Assembly (NCBI GenBank): GCA_964537825.1
Contig: CAZIDL010000019.1
Span: forward strand, 1 to 38,817
Direction: 5' to 3'
DNA from: CAZIDL01 sp964537825
GTDB taxonomy: Bacteria > Bacteroidota > Bacteroidia > Flavobacteriales_D > CAYVSK01
Length of the DNA: 38,817 bases
The stretch's first letter is position 1. Each line of letters begins with the position of its first letter. Under the pieces are notes generated by a model that was not told the DNA's origin, did not search any database, and saw only the letters and a program-made list of their open reading frames with translations. Shown piece by piece: positions 8,454-16,693 of this stretch. Position numbers and translations under genes: made by a program.

Positions 8454-9617
8454 ATGGAAACGGGAGTAATGAGCCTGAAGAAGTTCGAAGAACTCGACGC
8501 TGTGCATGGACCACGTTGTGTTAGCATATATATGCCCACCCACCGATATGGGAAGGAGAATTACGAAGAGGATCGGATCCGCTTCAAGGATCATCTGAAA
8601 GCGATCAAAAAGGAGTTGCTGGAACAGTTCGGGATGAGCGAGAGCGAGGCGGACAACTATTTAAGCCCTGCTCATGAGCTCGAAAAGAATAACATGTTCT
8701 GGCATTATACAGGGAAAGGGCTTGCTTTCTTCCTTTCGGAAGAGGGGGCTCGGGTCTTCCGTTTGCCCATCGAGTTCGGATCCTTCCATCACATCTCGGA
8801 CAAATTCTACCTGCATCCGCTCTTTCCTTTCTTCAACGGGGACGGGCGCTTTTATGTGATCGGTATCAGCGAAAAAGCCGTGAAGTTGTGGGAAGCTTCC
8901 CGCTATCAGATCCGAGAAGTCTCTTTGCCGGAAGATCTCCCGCGTCGCATGGAGGATGTTGTCGGTTATGATCATGAAGAGAAGACCCTACAGGAACGCT
9001 CCTTCAAAGGGGGTGGGTCGCAGAAGATCATGCACGGTCATGGTGAAGGCAGGGACGAAGAGACCATGGAGCATGAGAAATTCTTTCGCCGCGTAGACGA
9101 ACAACTGAGCAGGATCCTGGACGATGAGCACGTCCCCTTGGTCTTTGCCGGAGTAGAACATTACTACGGTCTTTACCGGAAGATCGCTCACTACAGGCAA
9201 CTTGAAACGGACGGGTATGTGAAAGGGAGCCTGGAAGAACTAGAATTGGATGAAGTGCATGCCAAGGCCTGGGAGATCGTAAAGGATCGGTTCGACGAGG
9301 ACCGCGACCATTACATCCAACAGTACAAGGATAACATGGGAGGAGAGCGTGCGGTCTACGACAATGCTGATATCGTTAAAGCTGCCTTGGACGCTCGGGT
9401 GGAAGCGCTCTTCATCGAAAAGGGCACCCACCTCTACGGCCTTTACGATGCGGGAGAACGGAAGGTGCATTTCGCCGCTGAAAAGACCTCCGACAATGAG
9501 GACCTCGTTGAACTTGCTGCGATGAACACCCATCGGAAGGATGGGCGCGTTTTCTTACTGGAAAGGGAGCAAATGCCCGAACTAGGTACGCAGATGAACG
9601 CGCTCTTGCGCTACTGA
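8454..9617 (+). CDS. Bacterial eRF1-like protein (baeRF family)
   Basis: A 387-residue protein that I recognise as one of the bacterial archaeo-eukaryotic release-factor-1-like (baeRF) families. The N-terminal domain has LDAVHGPRCVSIYMPTHRYG. The middle domain has a Gly/His-rich loop, GGGSQK at about residues 186-191 followed by HGHGEG, where eRF1 proteins carry the catalytic GGQ loop. The C-terminal domain ends with an ALDARVEALFIEKG strand-helix and a NTHRKDGRVFLLEREQMP segment typical of the family. Related bacterial proteins such as Balon are ribosome hibernation factors, so a ribosome-binding stress role is plausible but unproven. The neighbouring DUF892 and DUF72 genes fit a stress context. 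The 50-nt upstream gap is A/T rich and may hold a promoter. Confidence 0.75.
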   Translation: METGVMSLKKFEELDAVHGPRCVSIYMPTHRYGKENYEEDRIRFKDHLKAIKKELLEQFGMSESEADNYLSPAHELEKNNMFWHYTGKGLAFFLSEEGARVFRLPIEFGSFHHISDKFYLHPLFPFFNGDGRFYVIGISEKAVKLWEASRYQIREVSLPEDLPRRMEDVVGYDHEEKTLQERSFKGGGSQKIMHGHGEGRDEETMEHEKFFRRVDEQLSRILDDEHVPLVFAGVEHYYGLYRKIAHYRQLETDGYVKGSLEELELDEVHAKAWEIVKDRFDEDRDHYIQQYKDNMGGERAVYDNADIVKAALDARVEALFIEKGTHLYGLYDAGERKVHFAAEKTSDNEDLVELAAMNTHRKDGRVFLLEREQMPELGTQMNALLRY

Positions 9618-9627
9618 ATCGAGGAGC

Positions 9628-10230
9628 ATGAACAGGCTCCAATACCTCCTTCAGTTCTTCAAAGACCCCAAGGTCGCTGCCGTTGGACCGACCTCCAAAA
9701 GGGTGGTCGACAAGGTCTGTGAAGGACTTCCAAAGGACCGGGACATCCAGGTATTGGAGCTCGGTCCGGGAGATGGAGTGGTCACCCGCCGGCTCCTGGA
9801 CCATCTCAGCTCTGGTTCGCGGATCCTGGCCCTGGAGACCAACAAGCGGTTTTGTGACGAATTGATAGGCTGGAACGATCCCCGTTTGACCGTCGTCCAG
9901 GATCAGGCTCAACATTTTCCCCAGCAGATGAAGGCGCACAGCTTCGATGGTTTCGATCGGGTCATTTCCGGCATTCCCTGTTCCCTGCTCGCTCACGAAG
10001 AAAGGGTGGAACTGGTCATGGAGTTCCATCGGACGCTCATCGAAGGCGGACACGCAGTGCTCTATCAGTTGTCCCCTTTGATGAAGAAGCATCTCCAACA
10101 CTTTTTGGATCTGGAGGACATGGACATTAAGATGAACGGCCTGCTTCCCATGTTCGTGATGCGTGGACGGAAGAAGCATAGCAAGGACCCGGTGACAAGG
10201 GACCAACGGCCGCTGGGGTCGGAAGGATGA
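9628..10230 (+). CDS. SAM-dependent methyltransferase, phospholipid N-methyltransferase-like
   Basis: A 200-residue Rossmann-fold methyltransferase. Motif I is VLELGPGDGVVTRRLL (SAM binding, about residues 42-57), followed by ILALETNKRF (acidic strand 2) and VISGIPCSLL where the family has a substrate-pocket loop. The N-terminal FFKDPKVAAVGPTSKRVVDKV is typical of the KsgA/PmtA-like group that methylates phosphatidylethanolamine or rRNA. I favour the phospholipid group because of this GPTS segment and the short length. The stop codon overlaps the pyrD start (ATGATG), so the two genes are translationally coupled. The substrate is not proven by sequence. Confidence 0.75.
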   Translation: MNRLQYLLQFFKDPKVAAVGPTSKRVVDKVCEGLPKDRDIQVLELGPGDGVVTRRLLDHLSSGSRILALETNKRFCDELIGWNDPRLTVVQDQAQHFPQQMKAHSFDGFDRVISGIPCSLLAHEERVELVMEFHRTLIEGGHAVLYQLSPLMKKHLQHFLDLEDMDIKMNGLLPMFVMRGRKKHSKDPVTRDQRPLGSEG

Positions 10231-11291
10231 TGTATCGTTCGTTGCTGCGCCCCTTGCTTTTCCTACTTGAACCTGAAAGGGCTCATGAAATGGCCATGAA
10301 AACCCTCGGATCTGTGGGTGGGCACCCTTTCCTTCGGGAGCGTCTGGAGAAGCATTATGCCATCAGGGATGAAAGCTTGAGGACGACGCTCTTCGGGATC
10401 GAGTTCCCCAATCCCTTAGGGATCGCTGCCGGTCTCGATAAGAACGCGATCGCTTACGAGGGATTGGGAGCTTTGGGACCAGGCTCTGTCGAGATCGGTA
10501 CCGTGACGCCCCGACCTCAATCAGGAAATCCAAAACCCCGCCTTTTCCGTCTTAAAGAGGACCGGGCCCTTCTCAATCGAATGGGATTCAACAACGACGG
10601 GATGGAAGCCATCGCCGAACGACTCCGGGAAAGGAAGGCCCGCCCGGTCATCGGTGCCAATATCGGGAAGAACCGGGATACCCCGAACGATGATGCAGCT
10701 TCGGACTGTGCCCGTTGCCTCGAAACCCTTCACCCTTTCGTCGATTATGCCGTGGTCAACGTCAGCTCGCCCAATACACCGGGACTTCGAGAGCTTCAGG
10801 AAAAAGATGCATTGCGGAAGGTGTTGGGTAAGTGCCTCGAAGTCCGGGAAAGGTTCGGGGGAAGCAAAGCTTTGCTTCTGAAGGTTTCCCCCGATCTGGA
10901 AGGAAAAGCGCTTGACGAGATGCTGGCGATCGTCCGTGAGATGAAATTGGATGGTTTGATCGCCACGAACACGAGCGTACAACGGACGGGGTTGTGCACT
11001 TCAGCGGAAAAGCTGGAACGCTACGGGAAAGGTGGGATCAGTGGAGCCCCCCTTTACGAGCGGTCGAACGATATGATCCGCTACCTGAAACAAGGAACGG
11101 ACGGTGAGATCCCGGTGATCGGGGTAGGAGGGATCCTATCTGAACGGGATGCCCTCGCTAAGCTCGATGCGGGGGCGGATCTTCTTCAGCTCTACAGCGG
11201 GTTGGTCTACGAAGGGCCTCGCTTGATGAGGAGGATCCTCCGTGCTATCTTAGAACGCCGATCAGGAACGGAAAGAACAGAAAAGCTATGA
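10227..11291 (+). CDS. pyrD: Dihydroorotate dehydrogenase (quinone), class 2
   Basis: A 354-residue FMN enzyme that oxidises dihydroorotate to orotate in pyrimidine synthesis, passing electrons to membrane quinone. The N-terminal extension MMYRSLLRPLLFLLEPERAHE is the membrane-associating helix of class 2 enzymes. Signatures include FPNPLGIAAGLDKNA, NRMGFNNDG, and NVSSPNTPGL at residues 178-187, in which S181 is the class 2 catalytic base position. Near the C-terminus are IPVIGVGGI and AGADLLQLYSGLVYEGP, which bind FMN phosphate. The start overlaps the methyltransferase stop, and the stop overlaps the next start by ATGA. Confidence 0.97.
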   Translation: MMYRSLLRPLLFLLEPERAHEMAMKTLGSVGGHPFLRERLEKHYAIRDESLRTTLFGIEFPNPLGIAAGLDKNAIAYEGLGALGPGSVEIGTVTPRPQSGNPKPRLFRLKEDRALLNRMGFNNDGMEAIAERLRERKARPVIGANIGKNRDTPNDDAASDCARCLETLHPFVDYAVVNVSSPNTPGLRELQEKDALRKVLGKCLEVRERFGGSKALLLKVSPDLEGKALDEMLAIVREMKLDGLIATNTSVQRTGLCTSAEKLERYGKGGISGAPLYERSNDMIRYLKQGTDGEIPVIGVGGILSERDALAKLDAGADLLQLYSGLVYEGPRLMRRILRAILERRSGTERTEKL

Positions 11292-12139
11292 AGCTTATCG
11301 AATGCCCCCGAGATGCGATGCAAGGGATCGAAACATTCATCCCCACCGAACAAAAGGCCCGTTACATCCAGTGCTTGTTGGATGTGGGATTCGACACGCT
11401 GGACATGGGAGCTTTTGTATCACCCAAAGCGATCCCGCAGATGCAGGACAGTGCAGAGGTTATCCGCCAACTCGACCTTTCCGGAACATCCAGCAAATTG
11501 CTCGTGATCGTGGCGAACGAACGGGGAGCCCGCGACGCTGTCCAGCACCGAGCGATCCGTTACCTGGGGTACCCGTTCAGCATTTCGGAGACCTTTCAGC
11601 AACGGAACACCAACGCATCGATCGAAGCTTCCCTCGATCGCCTTCGGTCGATCACCGAGATCGCGGAAGGAGCGGGCAAAGAAGTGGTGGTCTATATCTC
11701 CATGGGGTTCGGGAACCCATACGGCGATGAATGGAGTCCGAGCTTGGCCTCAGAGTGGACGGAGCGTTTGGTGAAGGAAATGGGCATCCGGACCGTATCG
11801 CTCGCCGACACCATCGGTGTGGCGGATCCTGCGACCGTTCAAAAGCTCTTTTCCGAATTGATACCGGCCCATCCCGAGGTTGAATTCGGTGCTCATTTCC
11901 ATACGCGTCCGGACAATTGGAAGCCCAATATCGAAGCAGCATGGGAGAGCGGGTGCAGGCGTTATGATTCAGCCATGAAGGGATTCGGTGGATGCCCTAT
12001 GGCCGAGGATGAATTGGTGGGCAACATGGCCACCGAGGATCTTTTGGCTTTTCTCGATGAAAAGGAGGAAGATCCAGGGATCGACCGTGAAGCTTTTAGA
12101 TCGGCTGCTCAGGAAGCACTTCGCACCTTCCCTTCCTGA
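11288..12139 (+). CDS. Hydroxymethylglutaryl-CoA lyase-type enzyme
   Basis: A 283-residue TIM-barrel enzyme of the HMGL-like aldolase group, which cleaves HMG-CoA to acetyl-CoA and acetoacetate at the end of leucine degradation. The first strand ECPRDAMQG corresponds to the usual ECPRDG(L/W)Q. The metal-binding strand GAHFHTRPDNW has the HxH pattern. The flexible-loop signature GGCPMAEDELVGNMATEDL contains the catalytic Cys at about residue 236. A branched-chain-type E1 dehydrogenase further down the window would fit leucine breakdown. It overlaps pyrD by 4 nt (ATGA), and its 3' end overlaps the convergent hydrolase gene by 31 nt. HMGL-like relatives with other substrates cannot be excluded. 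Confidence 0.9.
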   Translation: MKLIECPRDAMQGIETFIPTEQKARYIQCLLDVGFDTLDMGAFVSPKAIPQMQDSAEVIRQLDLSGTSSKLLVIVANERGARDAVQHRAIRYLGYPFSISETFQQRNTNASIEASLDRLRSITEIAEGAGKEVVVYISMGFGNPYGDEWSPSLASEWTERLVKEMGIRTVSLADTIGVADPATVQKLFSELIPAHPEVEFGAHFHTRPDNWKPNIEAAWESGCRRYDSAMKGFGGCPMAEDELVGNMATEDLLAFLDEKEEDPGIDREAFRSAAQEALRTFPS

Positions 12140-12957
12140 TCGTCGGCGTCAGGCTTGAACGATCCCAAAGCTTCTTCCAGTGCTTCGTGGAATTCCTGAA
12201 AGTCGCTCAGATCGGAGTGATGCCCCCCTTCGATCGTATGGAAACGGTCGCTGCTCTTAAGAAGGGTCTTCAGCTTTTGGGTCGACCGATGGTCGACCAC
12301 ACGATCCCGATCGCCGTGAAAGATGTGGATCGGACAGCTAACCTTTTCAAGATGGAGGTCGTTCCGAAGGGGATATTTAAGAAGGAGGAAGTGGGGTAGC
12401 CAGGGATAGTACCTAAAAACGAGATCCTTCATGCTGTAAAAAGGGGTCTCGAGGAGTAAAAGGGCGGGATCGTTCTCTGCTGCAAGGTAGGAAGCGATCG
12501 CCGAGCCTAGTGAACGCCCGTAGAGGACGATCTTTTTCTCATCGTATTCCGCTTTCATCGTATCGTAGATACGTTGCCCGTCCTTAAAAAGGAGTTCTTC
12601 CCGGTCGATCTTTCCCGGGCTTTTCCCATAACCCCGGTAGTCGTATACGAGTACATCGAGCCCATGCGGCAGGAGCATCGATGCGACGTCCTTCCATTCG
12701 GAAAGGTCTCCGGAATTGCCGTGGTGGTAGATGATCAGTCCTTTGGGATCCTCCGAACTGAGATGGACAGCATTTAATGAGACACCGGGCTCAACCTCGA
12801 TCCAGCGTTCTTTATGAGGTGCGGTAAGCCTTAGGTCGAAGTCCGGATGCAAGGAGCTGGGCCGAAAGATCCGATGTTCCTGCATCCAGTATATCCAAAC
12901 ACAGACAACAACATAGAAAAGAAGGAGGGCGAGCAGGATTTGGAAGAAAAGAGCCAT
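12109..12957 (-). CDS. Membrane-anchored alpha/beta hydrolase
   Basis: A 282-residue serine hydrolase with one N-terminal transmembrane helix (about residues 4-24), similar to the YqkD/BEM46-type peptidases and esterases. The nucleophile is probably S149 in YGRSLGS, with D218 in HGDRD and H246 or H247 in GGHHSD. IIYHHGNSGDLSEW provides the oxyanion-loop HG motif, and YDYRGYGKSPG is a strong family signature. I took the ATG at 12957, because upstream starts would only add a non-conserved tail running into the riboswitch region. The substrate is unknown. It is transcribed convergently to the lyase gene and overlaps its last 31 nt. Confidence 0.88.
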   Translation of the reverse strand: MALFFQILLALLLFYVVVCVWIYWMQEHRIFRPSSLHPDFDLRLTAPHKERWIEVEPGVSLNAVHLSSEDPKGLIIYHHGNSGDLSEWKDVASMLLPHGLDVLVYDYRGYGKSPGKIDREELLFKDGQRIYDTMKAEYDEKKIVLYGRSLGSAIASYLAAENDPALLLLETPFYSMKDLVFRYYPWLPHFLLLKYPLRNDLHLEKVSCPIHIFHGDRDRVVDHRSTQKLKTLLKSSDRFHTIEGGHHSDLSDFQEFHEALEEALGSFKPDADDQEGKVRSAS

Positions 12958-13065
12958 GAGCGGGTGGGTTCCATTTATACTGGATCCTCCAATCTTAAGA
13001 CAGCTTAAAGAAAAAGATCGTTCGATAAAAAAGAAAGGGTCCTTCGGATCTTCTATTTTCGTGCT

Positions 13066-13237
13066 GGCGATGGTCATCTTGGTCCTTCCGGATCCGGGAT
13101 GGAAAGGGAATCCGGTGAGAATCCGGAACTGTTCCCGCAGCTGTGATCCCTAAAGGCCGCTCGTCTTAAGCACCACTACCCCTAACGGGTGGGAAGGTCA
13201 CGAGTGGTTGGGGTGAGTCAGAAGACCTGCCATCGGT
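13066..13237 (+). promoter_or_regulatory. Cobalamin (adenosylcobalamin-type) riboswitch
   Basis: The conserved core is easy to read: AAGGGAAT-CCGGTGAGAATCCGGAACTG at 13104-13132, then CCCGCAGCTGTGA at 13134-13146, and the B12 box AGTCAGAAGACCTGCC at 13216-13231. CGATGG at 13068-13073 can pair with CCATCG at 13230-13235 to close the element (P1). A peripheral arm contains an ACCC-CTAAC-GGGT hairpin at 13178-13190, inside a larger CACT/AGTG stem. The element lies in the leader of the gene starting at 13356 and faces the downstream receptor genes, so it should reduce their expression when cobalamin is plentiful. Confidence 0.97.
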
Positions 13238-13246
13238 AACAACGGT

Positions 13247-13310
13247 AAGGCTTTCGGGATAAAAGCCTGTCGTGGATCATGCCGCTCAACGCATTTTCTG
13301 CGCTTTTTTT
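13247..13310 (+). terminator. Possible expression platform of the cobalamin riboswitch
   Basis: Two hairpins follow the aptamer. The first is AGGCTTT-CGGGAT-AAAAGCCT (about 13248-13268), a near-perfect 7-bp stem. The second is CGCA-TTTTC-TGCG (13290-13302), followed by a run of seven T (13304-13310), resembling a weak intrinsic terminator with only four stem pairs. The first start codon is 45 nt further on and has no Shine-Dalgarno sequence nearby, so transcription attenuation seems more likely than ribosome-site masking. The short stem keeps confidence low. Confidence 0.45.
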
Positions 13311-13355
13311 ACCCGATCGCTTTTAGTATATTGATGGATCATCAAAAAACCTGCT

Positions 13356-15689
13356 ATGACACAGTTCAACAAGTTCTCTCTTGCTACACTACTCTTTTTG
13401 TTCGTCGGTCTCATCGGGTCACAGGCCCAGCGTCCGGTCGTTCTGTCGACCGGAGGTAGCTATACGGCACCGGATAGCTATGTGAAGATCTATTCTTACC
13501 ATCCGGATAAGGATACCGTTTATATACAGGATTCCATTCCGGGGGATTTTTCCAATGACGTCCTTTACGACGGCGAGTATTATTACCTGCATGTTGGACG
13601 TGCCAGCGGTAACCCTGCAGGTGGAGATGCGATCTATCAATACGATGAGCACAGTTTCGATGTGGTCGATAGCATTCAACCCATTTCAGGAGCCCAGAGC
13701 ATGGCTGTACGCGGAGATCACCTGGTGATCACCCGTGCCTACGCAGCAAGCTCCGAGTTCGTGAGGGTCTACAACCGCAACAACCTATCAGCAGGTCCTA
13801 CTTATGCCAAGGACAGCATCGATTTTGGGGTCACTGGCCTTACGATCAGGGGTGATTCGGCCTACGTTGGGGGGACGGAGAACGACAGCGGGCGGATCGC
13901 CAGGTTGGACCTCAGTATGGCCACTCCTACGTTCGATACCATCTACGAGATGGACACGATGTCCGCTGGGATCGGTTCGCTGGTCCAGGACAGTGACGAT
14001 ATCTATGCCTTATCGGAGCGGTATGACGCCATGAACAATTTCTTGTACGCTGCCGTCACCCAATTCGATCCTGCAACAGGCAGTTATTCGACGGATACCA
14101 ATTCTTATGGGAGCAGGAGTCCGGTAATGGCCCGCAACGATTCCGTCTGGCTGAACATCGATAATCCCCTGAACGTGTACGACGCAGCAACGGGGAATTT
14201 TCCTCAGGAATTCCCGGTGAGCCATACGTCAGGCACTTTCAATGCGAACGCTGACCGCTTCTATTTCCAGCGGACCAACTATTTCTCGACAGGTGACTTC
14301 CTGATCACGGATGCAGGAGGGACCCGCATCGATAGCTTTTCCACCGACATATCCGGAACCGCGGTCACGCTGGCCGACAGCGTCCGGGTAATGGCGGGAA
14401 CGGATACCACGATCTGTGCGGATGCTGATATGATGGTCCAGGGGAGCGCATCCACGGATTCCGGCATGTGGATGAGCTCCGGGAGCGGTTCTTTTACTGA
14501 TCCGACCAGTTTGACCACTACTTATATGCCGAGCAGTGCGGACACTTCCGGCGGAAGCGTTCAGATCAGCCTTGTCACCATGGATACAGGACGCTTTCGC
14601 CCGGATACCAGTACGTTCACCCTGAGCTTCAAGTCCGTTCCGATCGTTAATGCGGGGCCGGACCAGAACGTCTGTGCATCGGAGGATACGGTTGCTCTAA
14701 GCGGATCCGTGGGCGGTGCGGTCACCAGTAGTGCTTGGATGAGCATGGGAGATGGGGAATTTGAGGATTCCTTGATAACGGGGACCGATTACTACCCCGG
14801 AAGCAACGATTCCACAAGCGGGAGTGTCAGCCTTGTGCTCGCTGCGACCAACGGAGGGGATTGCCCCGTGACCGATACGGTCAGCATTGCCATCGATAAG
14901 ATCCCGGAATCTGATATTTCTTTCGGACCTCAGAAGTGTGCCGGAAATGATCCCGTGGACGTAAGCGCGACCTCGAACACAGGGAGCGGCGAATGGAGCA
15001 GTTCTGGCTCGGGAAGTTTCGCTGATTCAGCAGCGCTCAGCACGACCTATTCCATGAGTTCGATGGACACGAGCAATGGAAAGGTATCCGTGAGCTTTGC
15101 GAACACCAATGTAGGGGGCTGTGAAGCGGACACCAGCATGGCCACGCTCATTGCGGTACCTGTGGTAGATGCTGGTTCGGACATCTCCACGACCGTTGGA
15201 GCCGGTCCGGTCAATTTGAACGGTTCCGCGGATGCTGCTGATCAGTGGGAATGGACTACCTATGGAAGCGGAAGTTTCGGGGACAAGAGCAAGTTGAGCA
15301 CGAGCTACGATCCCAGTCAAGCGGATGAGGATCTGGGAAGCGTCAACCTGAAGCTTACGGCCATGAACGATAGCACTTGCTCGAATTCGGACGTGGTCAA
15401 CGTCGATTTCACCGATACTCACGTGGCCGAAAGGGAGGATGAGAACGCTTCACTCAAGCTCCGTCCTGTACCGGCCGACGAGCGGTTGATCGTCAACAGT
15501 TCCGATATCGATGGAGCAACGACCGCTGAATACGCGATCATCGATCTGACCGGACGCGTTGTTCAGGAAGGTCGGGTCGAACTCGGAGGAGAAGAGGAAC
15601 TCCAATTGGAAGGACTCCACGAAGGAAGCTATTTCCTCCGGATCCGTAGTGAAAATACCGAGTTCGTGCGCAAATGGATGAAGCGATGA
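13356..15689 (+). CDS. T9SS-secreted beta-propeller protein with four Ig/PKD-like repeats, under B12 riboswitch control
   Basis: A 777-residue secreted protein with a clear signal peptide (residues 1-25, ending GSQAQ). Residues about 25-340 look like a beta-propeller of the YncE/quinoprotein type: successive strands such as VLSTGGSYTAPDSYVKIYSY, YDGEYYYLHVG, and MAVRGDHLVI, about 45 residues apart. Residues about 345-690 hold four related Ig/PKD-like repeats starting near 345, 428, 517 and 601, each with a WxxxGxGxF core (the second reads W-MSMGDGEF) and a closing GSVxxxL strand. Residues about 697-777 are a T9SS type A sorting domain (LKLRPVPADERLIV through FLRIRSENTEFVRKWMKR). It is the first gene after the cobalamin riboswitch, so the propeller may capture cobalamin as BtuG does. 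That role is inferred from context. Confidence 0.85.
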   Translation: MTQFNKFSLATLLFLFVGLIGSQAQRPVVLSTGGSYTAPDSYVKIYSYHPDKDTVYIQDSIPGDFSNDVLYDGEYYYLHVGRASGNPAGGDAIYQYDEHSFDVVDSIQPISGAQSMAVRGDHLVITRAYAASSEFVRVYNRNNLSAGPTYAKDSIDFGVTGLTIRGDSAYVGGTENDSGRIARLDLSMATPTFDTIYEMDTMSAGIGSLVQDSDDIYALSERYDAMNNFLYAAVTQFDPATGSYSTDTNSYGSRSPVMARNDSVWLNIDNPLNVYDAATGNFPQEFPVSHTSGTFNANADRFYFQRTNYFSTGDFLITDAGGTRIDSFSTDISGTAVTLADSVRVMAGTDTTICADADMMVQGSASTDSGMWMSSGSGSFTDPTSLTTTYMPSSADTSGGSVQISLVTMDTGRFRPDTSTFTLSFKSVPIVNAGPDQNVCASEDTVALSGSVGGAVTSSAWMSMGDGEFEDSLITGTDYYPGSNDSTSGSVSLVLAATNGGDCPVTDTVSIAIDKIPESDISFGPQKCAGNDPVDVSATSNTGSGEWSSSGSGSFADSAALSTTYSMSSMDTSNGKVSVSFANTNVGGCEADTSMATLIAVPVVDAGSDISTTVGAGPVNLNGSADAADQWEWTTYGSGSFGDKSKLSTSYDPSQADEDLGSVNLKLTAMNDSTCSNSDVVNVDFTDTHVAEREDENASLKLRPVPADERLIVNSSDIDGATTAEYAIIDLTGRVVQEGRVELGGEEELQLEGLHEGSYFLRIRSENTEFVRKWMKR

Positions 15690-16693
15690 GCCGAAGGAGC
15701 CCTTTTCTCCTTTTCATCGCCTTTCTATCAACCCCTTTTTTTGGTGGGGACGTTCTGGCACAGCACCGGACGGGGCCTTTTGCCCCTCCGGTCGGCCAGA
15801 GCGGCTCAAAAGCGATGAGCAAGGACTCATCAGCTTTCGTGGCCTGGGCGAGCAGTTGCAGTGTCGAGCGAGGCCCAAAGGACACGAGCGACCTTTCCCA
15901 GGGATACGCATCATCCGGTAGCCCCTCGAACGTGATCGGAAAGGCGGATGGTAGCAGCATCGTGAGCCTGGGCGATCATGGAACGGCCACGATCGGCTTT
16001 GATGTCGTTCTTCAGGACGGTCCCGGCCCGGATCTCGCGGTCTTTGAGAACAGTTTCAGCGACGATTTTCTGGAACTTGCCTTTGTGGAGGTAAGCTCCG
16101 ATGGGGAGGAATTCGTGCGCTTCCCGGCGGTCTCCCTCACCGATACGAGCGATCAGGTCGGGTCCTTTGGTTCCGTCGATGCCACCAATATCTACCAGCT
16201 TGCTGGAAAGTATCGGGGAGGCTATGGGACCCCGTTCGACCTCCAGGAGCTTAGCGATAGTTCCGGCATCAACATCGATAGCATTACCCATGTGCGGATC
16301 GTGGACGTTATCGGATGCGTCCAGGAGGCTTATTCGACCCTCGATAGCAATGGGCGAGCGGTGAACGATCCCTGGCCGACAGCCTTTTCTTCGGGCGGTT
16401 TCGATCTTGACGCTGTGGGTGTGATCAATACGAGGAGCAATACCTCGATCGCTTCTCAGAATGATGAGGGATTCCAGATCCGTTACGATCGCTCGTTCAG
16501 GACCGTCCATATCAAAGGGGTCCAAGGGGAACGCATGATCGAGCTTTACGATGGTTCCGGGAGACGCTGCGCAGCTTGGACCAACACGAAAGAAGAACGG
16601 TTCTCCTTGCCTAATTCCCTTGATCAAGGAGTGCACATCCTTCGGGTCAGAAGTGAAAGAAAGCTTCACGTCCGGAAATTGATGATCCGGTGA
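15686..16693 (+). CDS. T9SS-sorted surface protein of the B12 locus, unknown function
   Basis: A 335-residue secreted protein. The signal peptide is MSRRSPFLLFIAFLSTPFF with likely cleavage after DVLAQ. The middle domain contains the stretches GPGPDLAVFENSF, FLELAFVEVSSDGEEFVRFP, THVRIVDVIG and FSSGGFDLDAVGVIN. These look like a beta-sandwich surface domain that I recall seeing in proteins annotated only as cell-surface protein in other genomes. The last about 75 residues resemble a T9SS sorting domain, ending HILRVRSERKLHVRKLMIR. The ATG at 15686 overlaps the upstream stop (ATGA), so this start is preferred over 15674. Position between the propeller gene and the TonB receptor implies a role in cobalamin capture or presentation. 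No catalytic motif is visible. Confidence 0.8.
   Translation: MSRRSPFLLFIAFLSTPFFGGDVLAQHRTGPFAPPVGQSGSKAMSKDSSAFVAWASSCSVERGPKDTSDLSQGYASSGSPSNVIGKADGSSIVSLGDHGTATIGFDVVLQDGPGPDLAVFENSFSDDFLELAFVEVSSDGEEFVRFPAVSLTDTSDQVGSFGSVDATNIYQLAGKYRGGYGTPFDLQELSDSSGINIDSITHVRIVDVIGCVQEAYSTLDSNGRAVNDPWPTAFSSGGFDLDAVGVINTRSNTSIASQNDEGFQIRYDRSFRTVHIKGVQGERMIELYDGSGRRCAAWTNTKEERFSLPNSLDQGVHILRVRSERKLHVRKLMIR

Noticed and set aside
9412..10206. A 264-codon minus-strand frame opposite the baeRF and methyltransferase genes
   Set aside because: Two confidently coding genes occupy the plus strand here, and the antisense translation shows no family signature.
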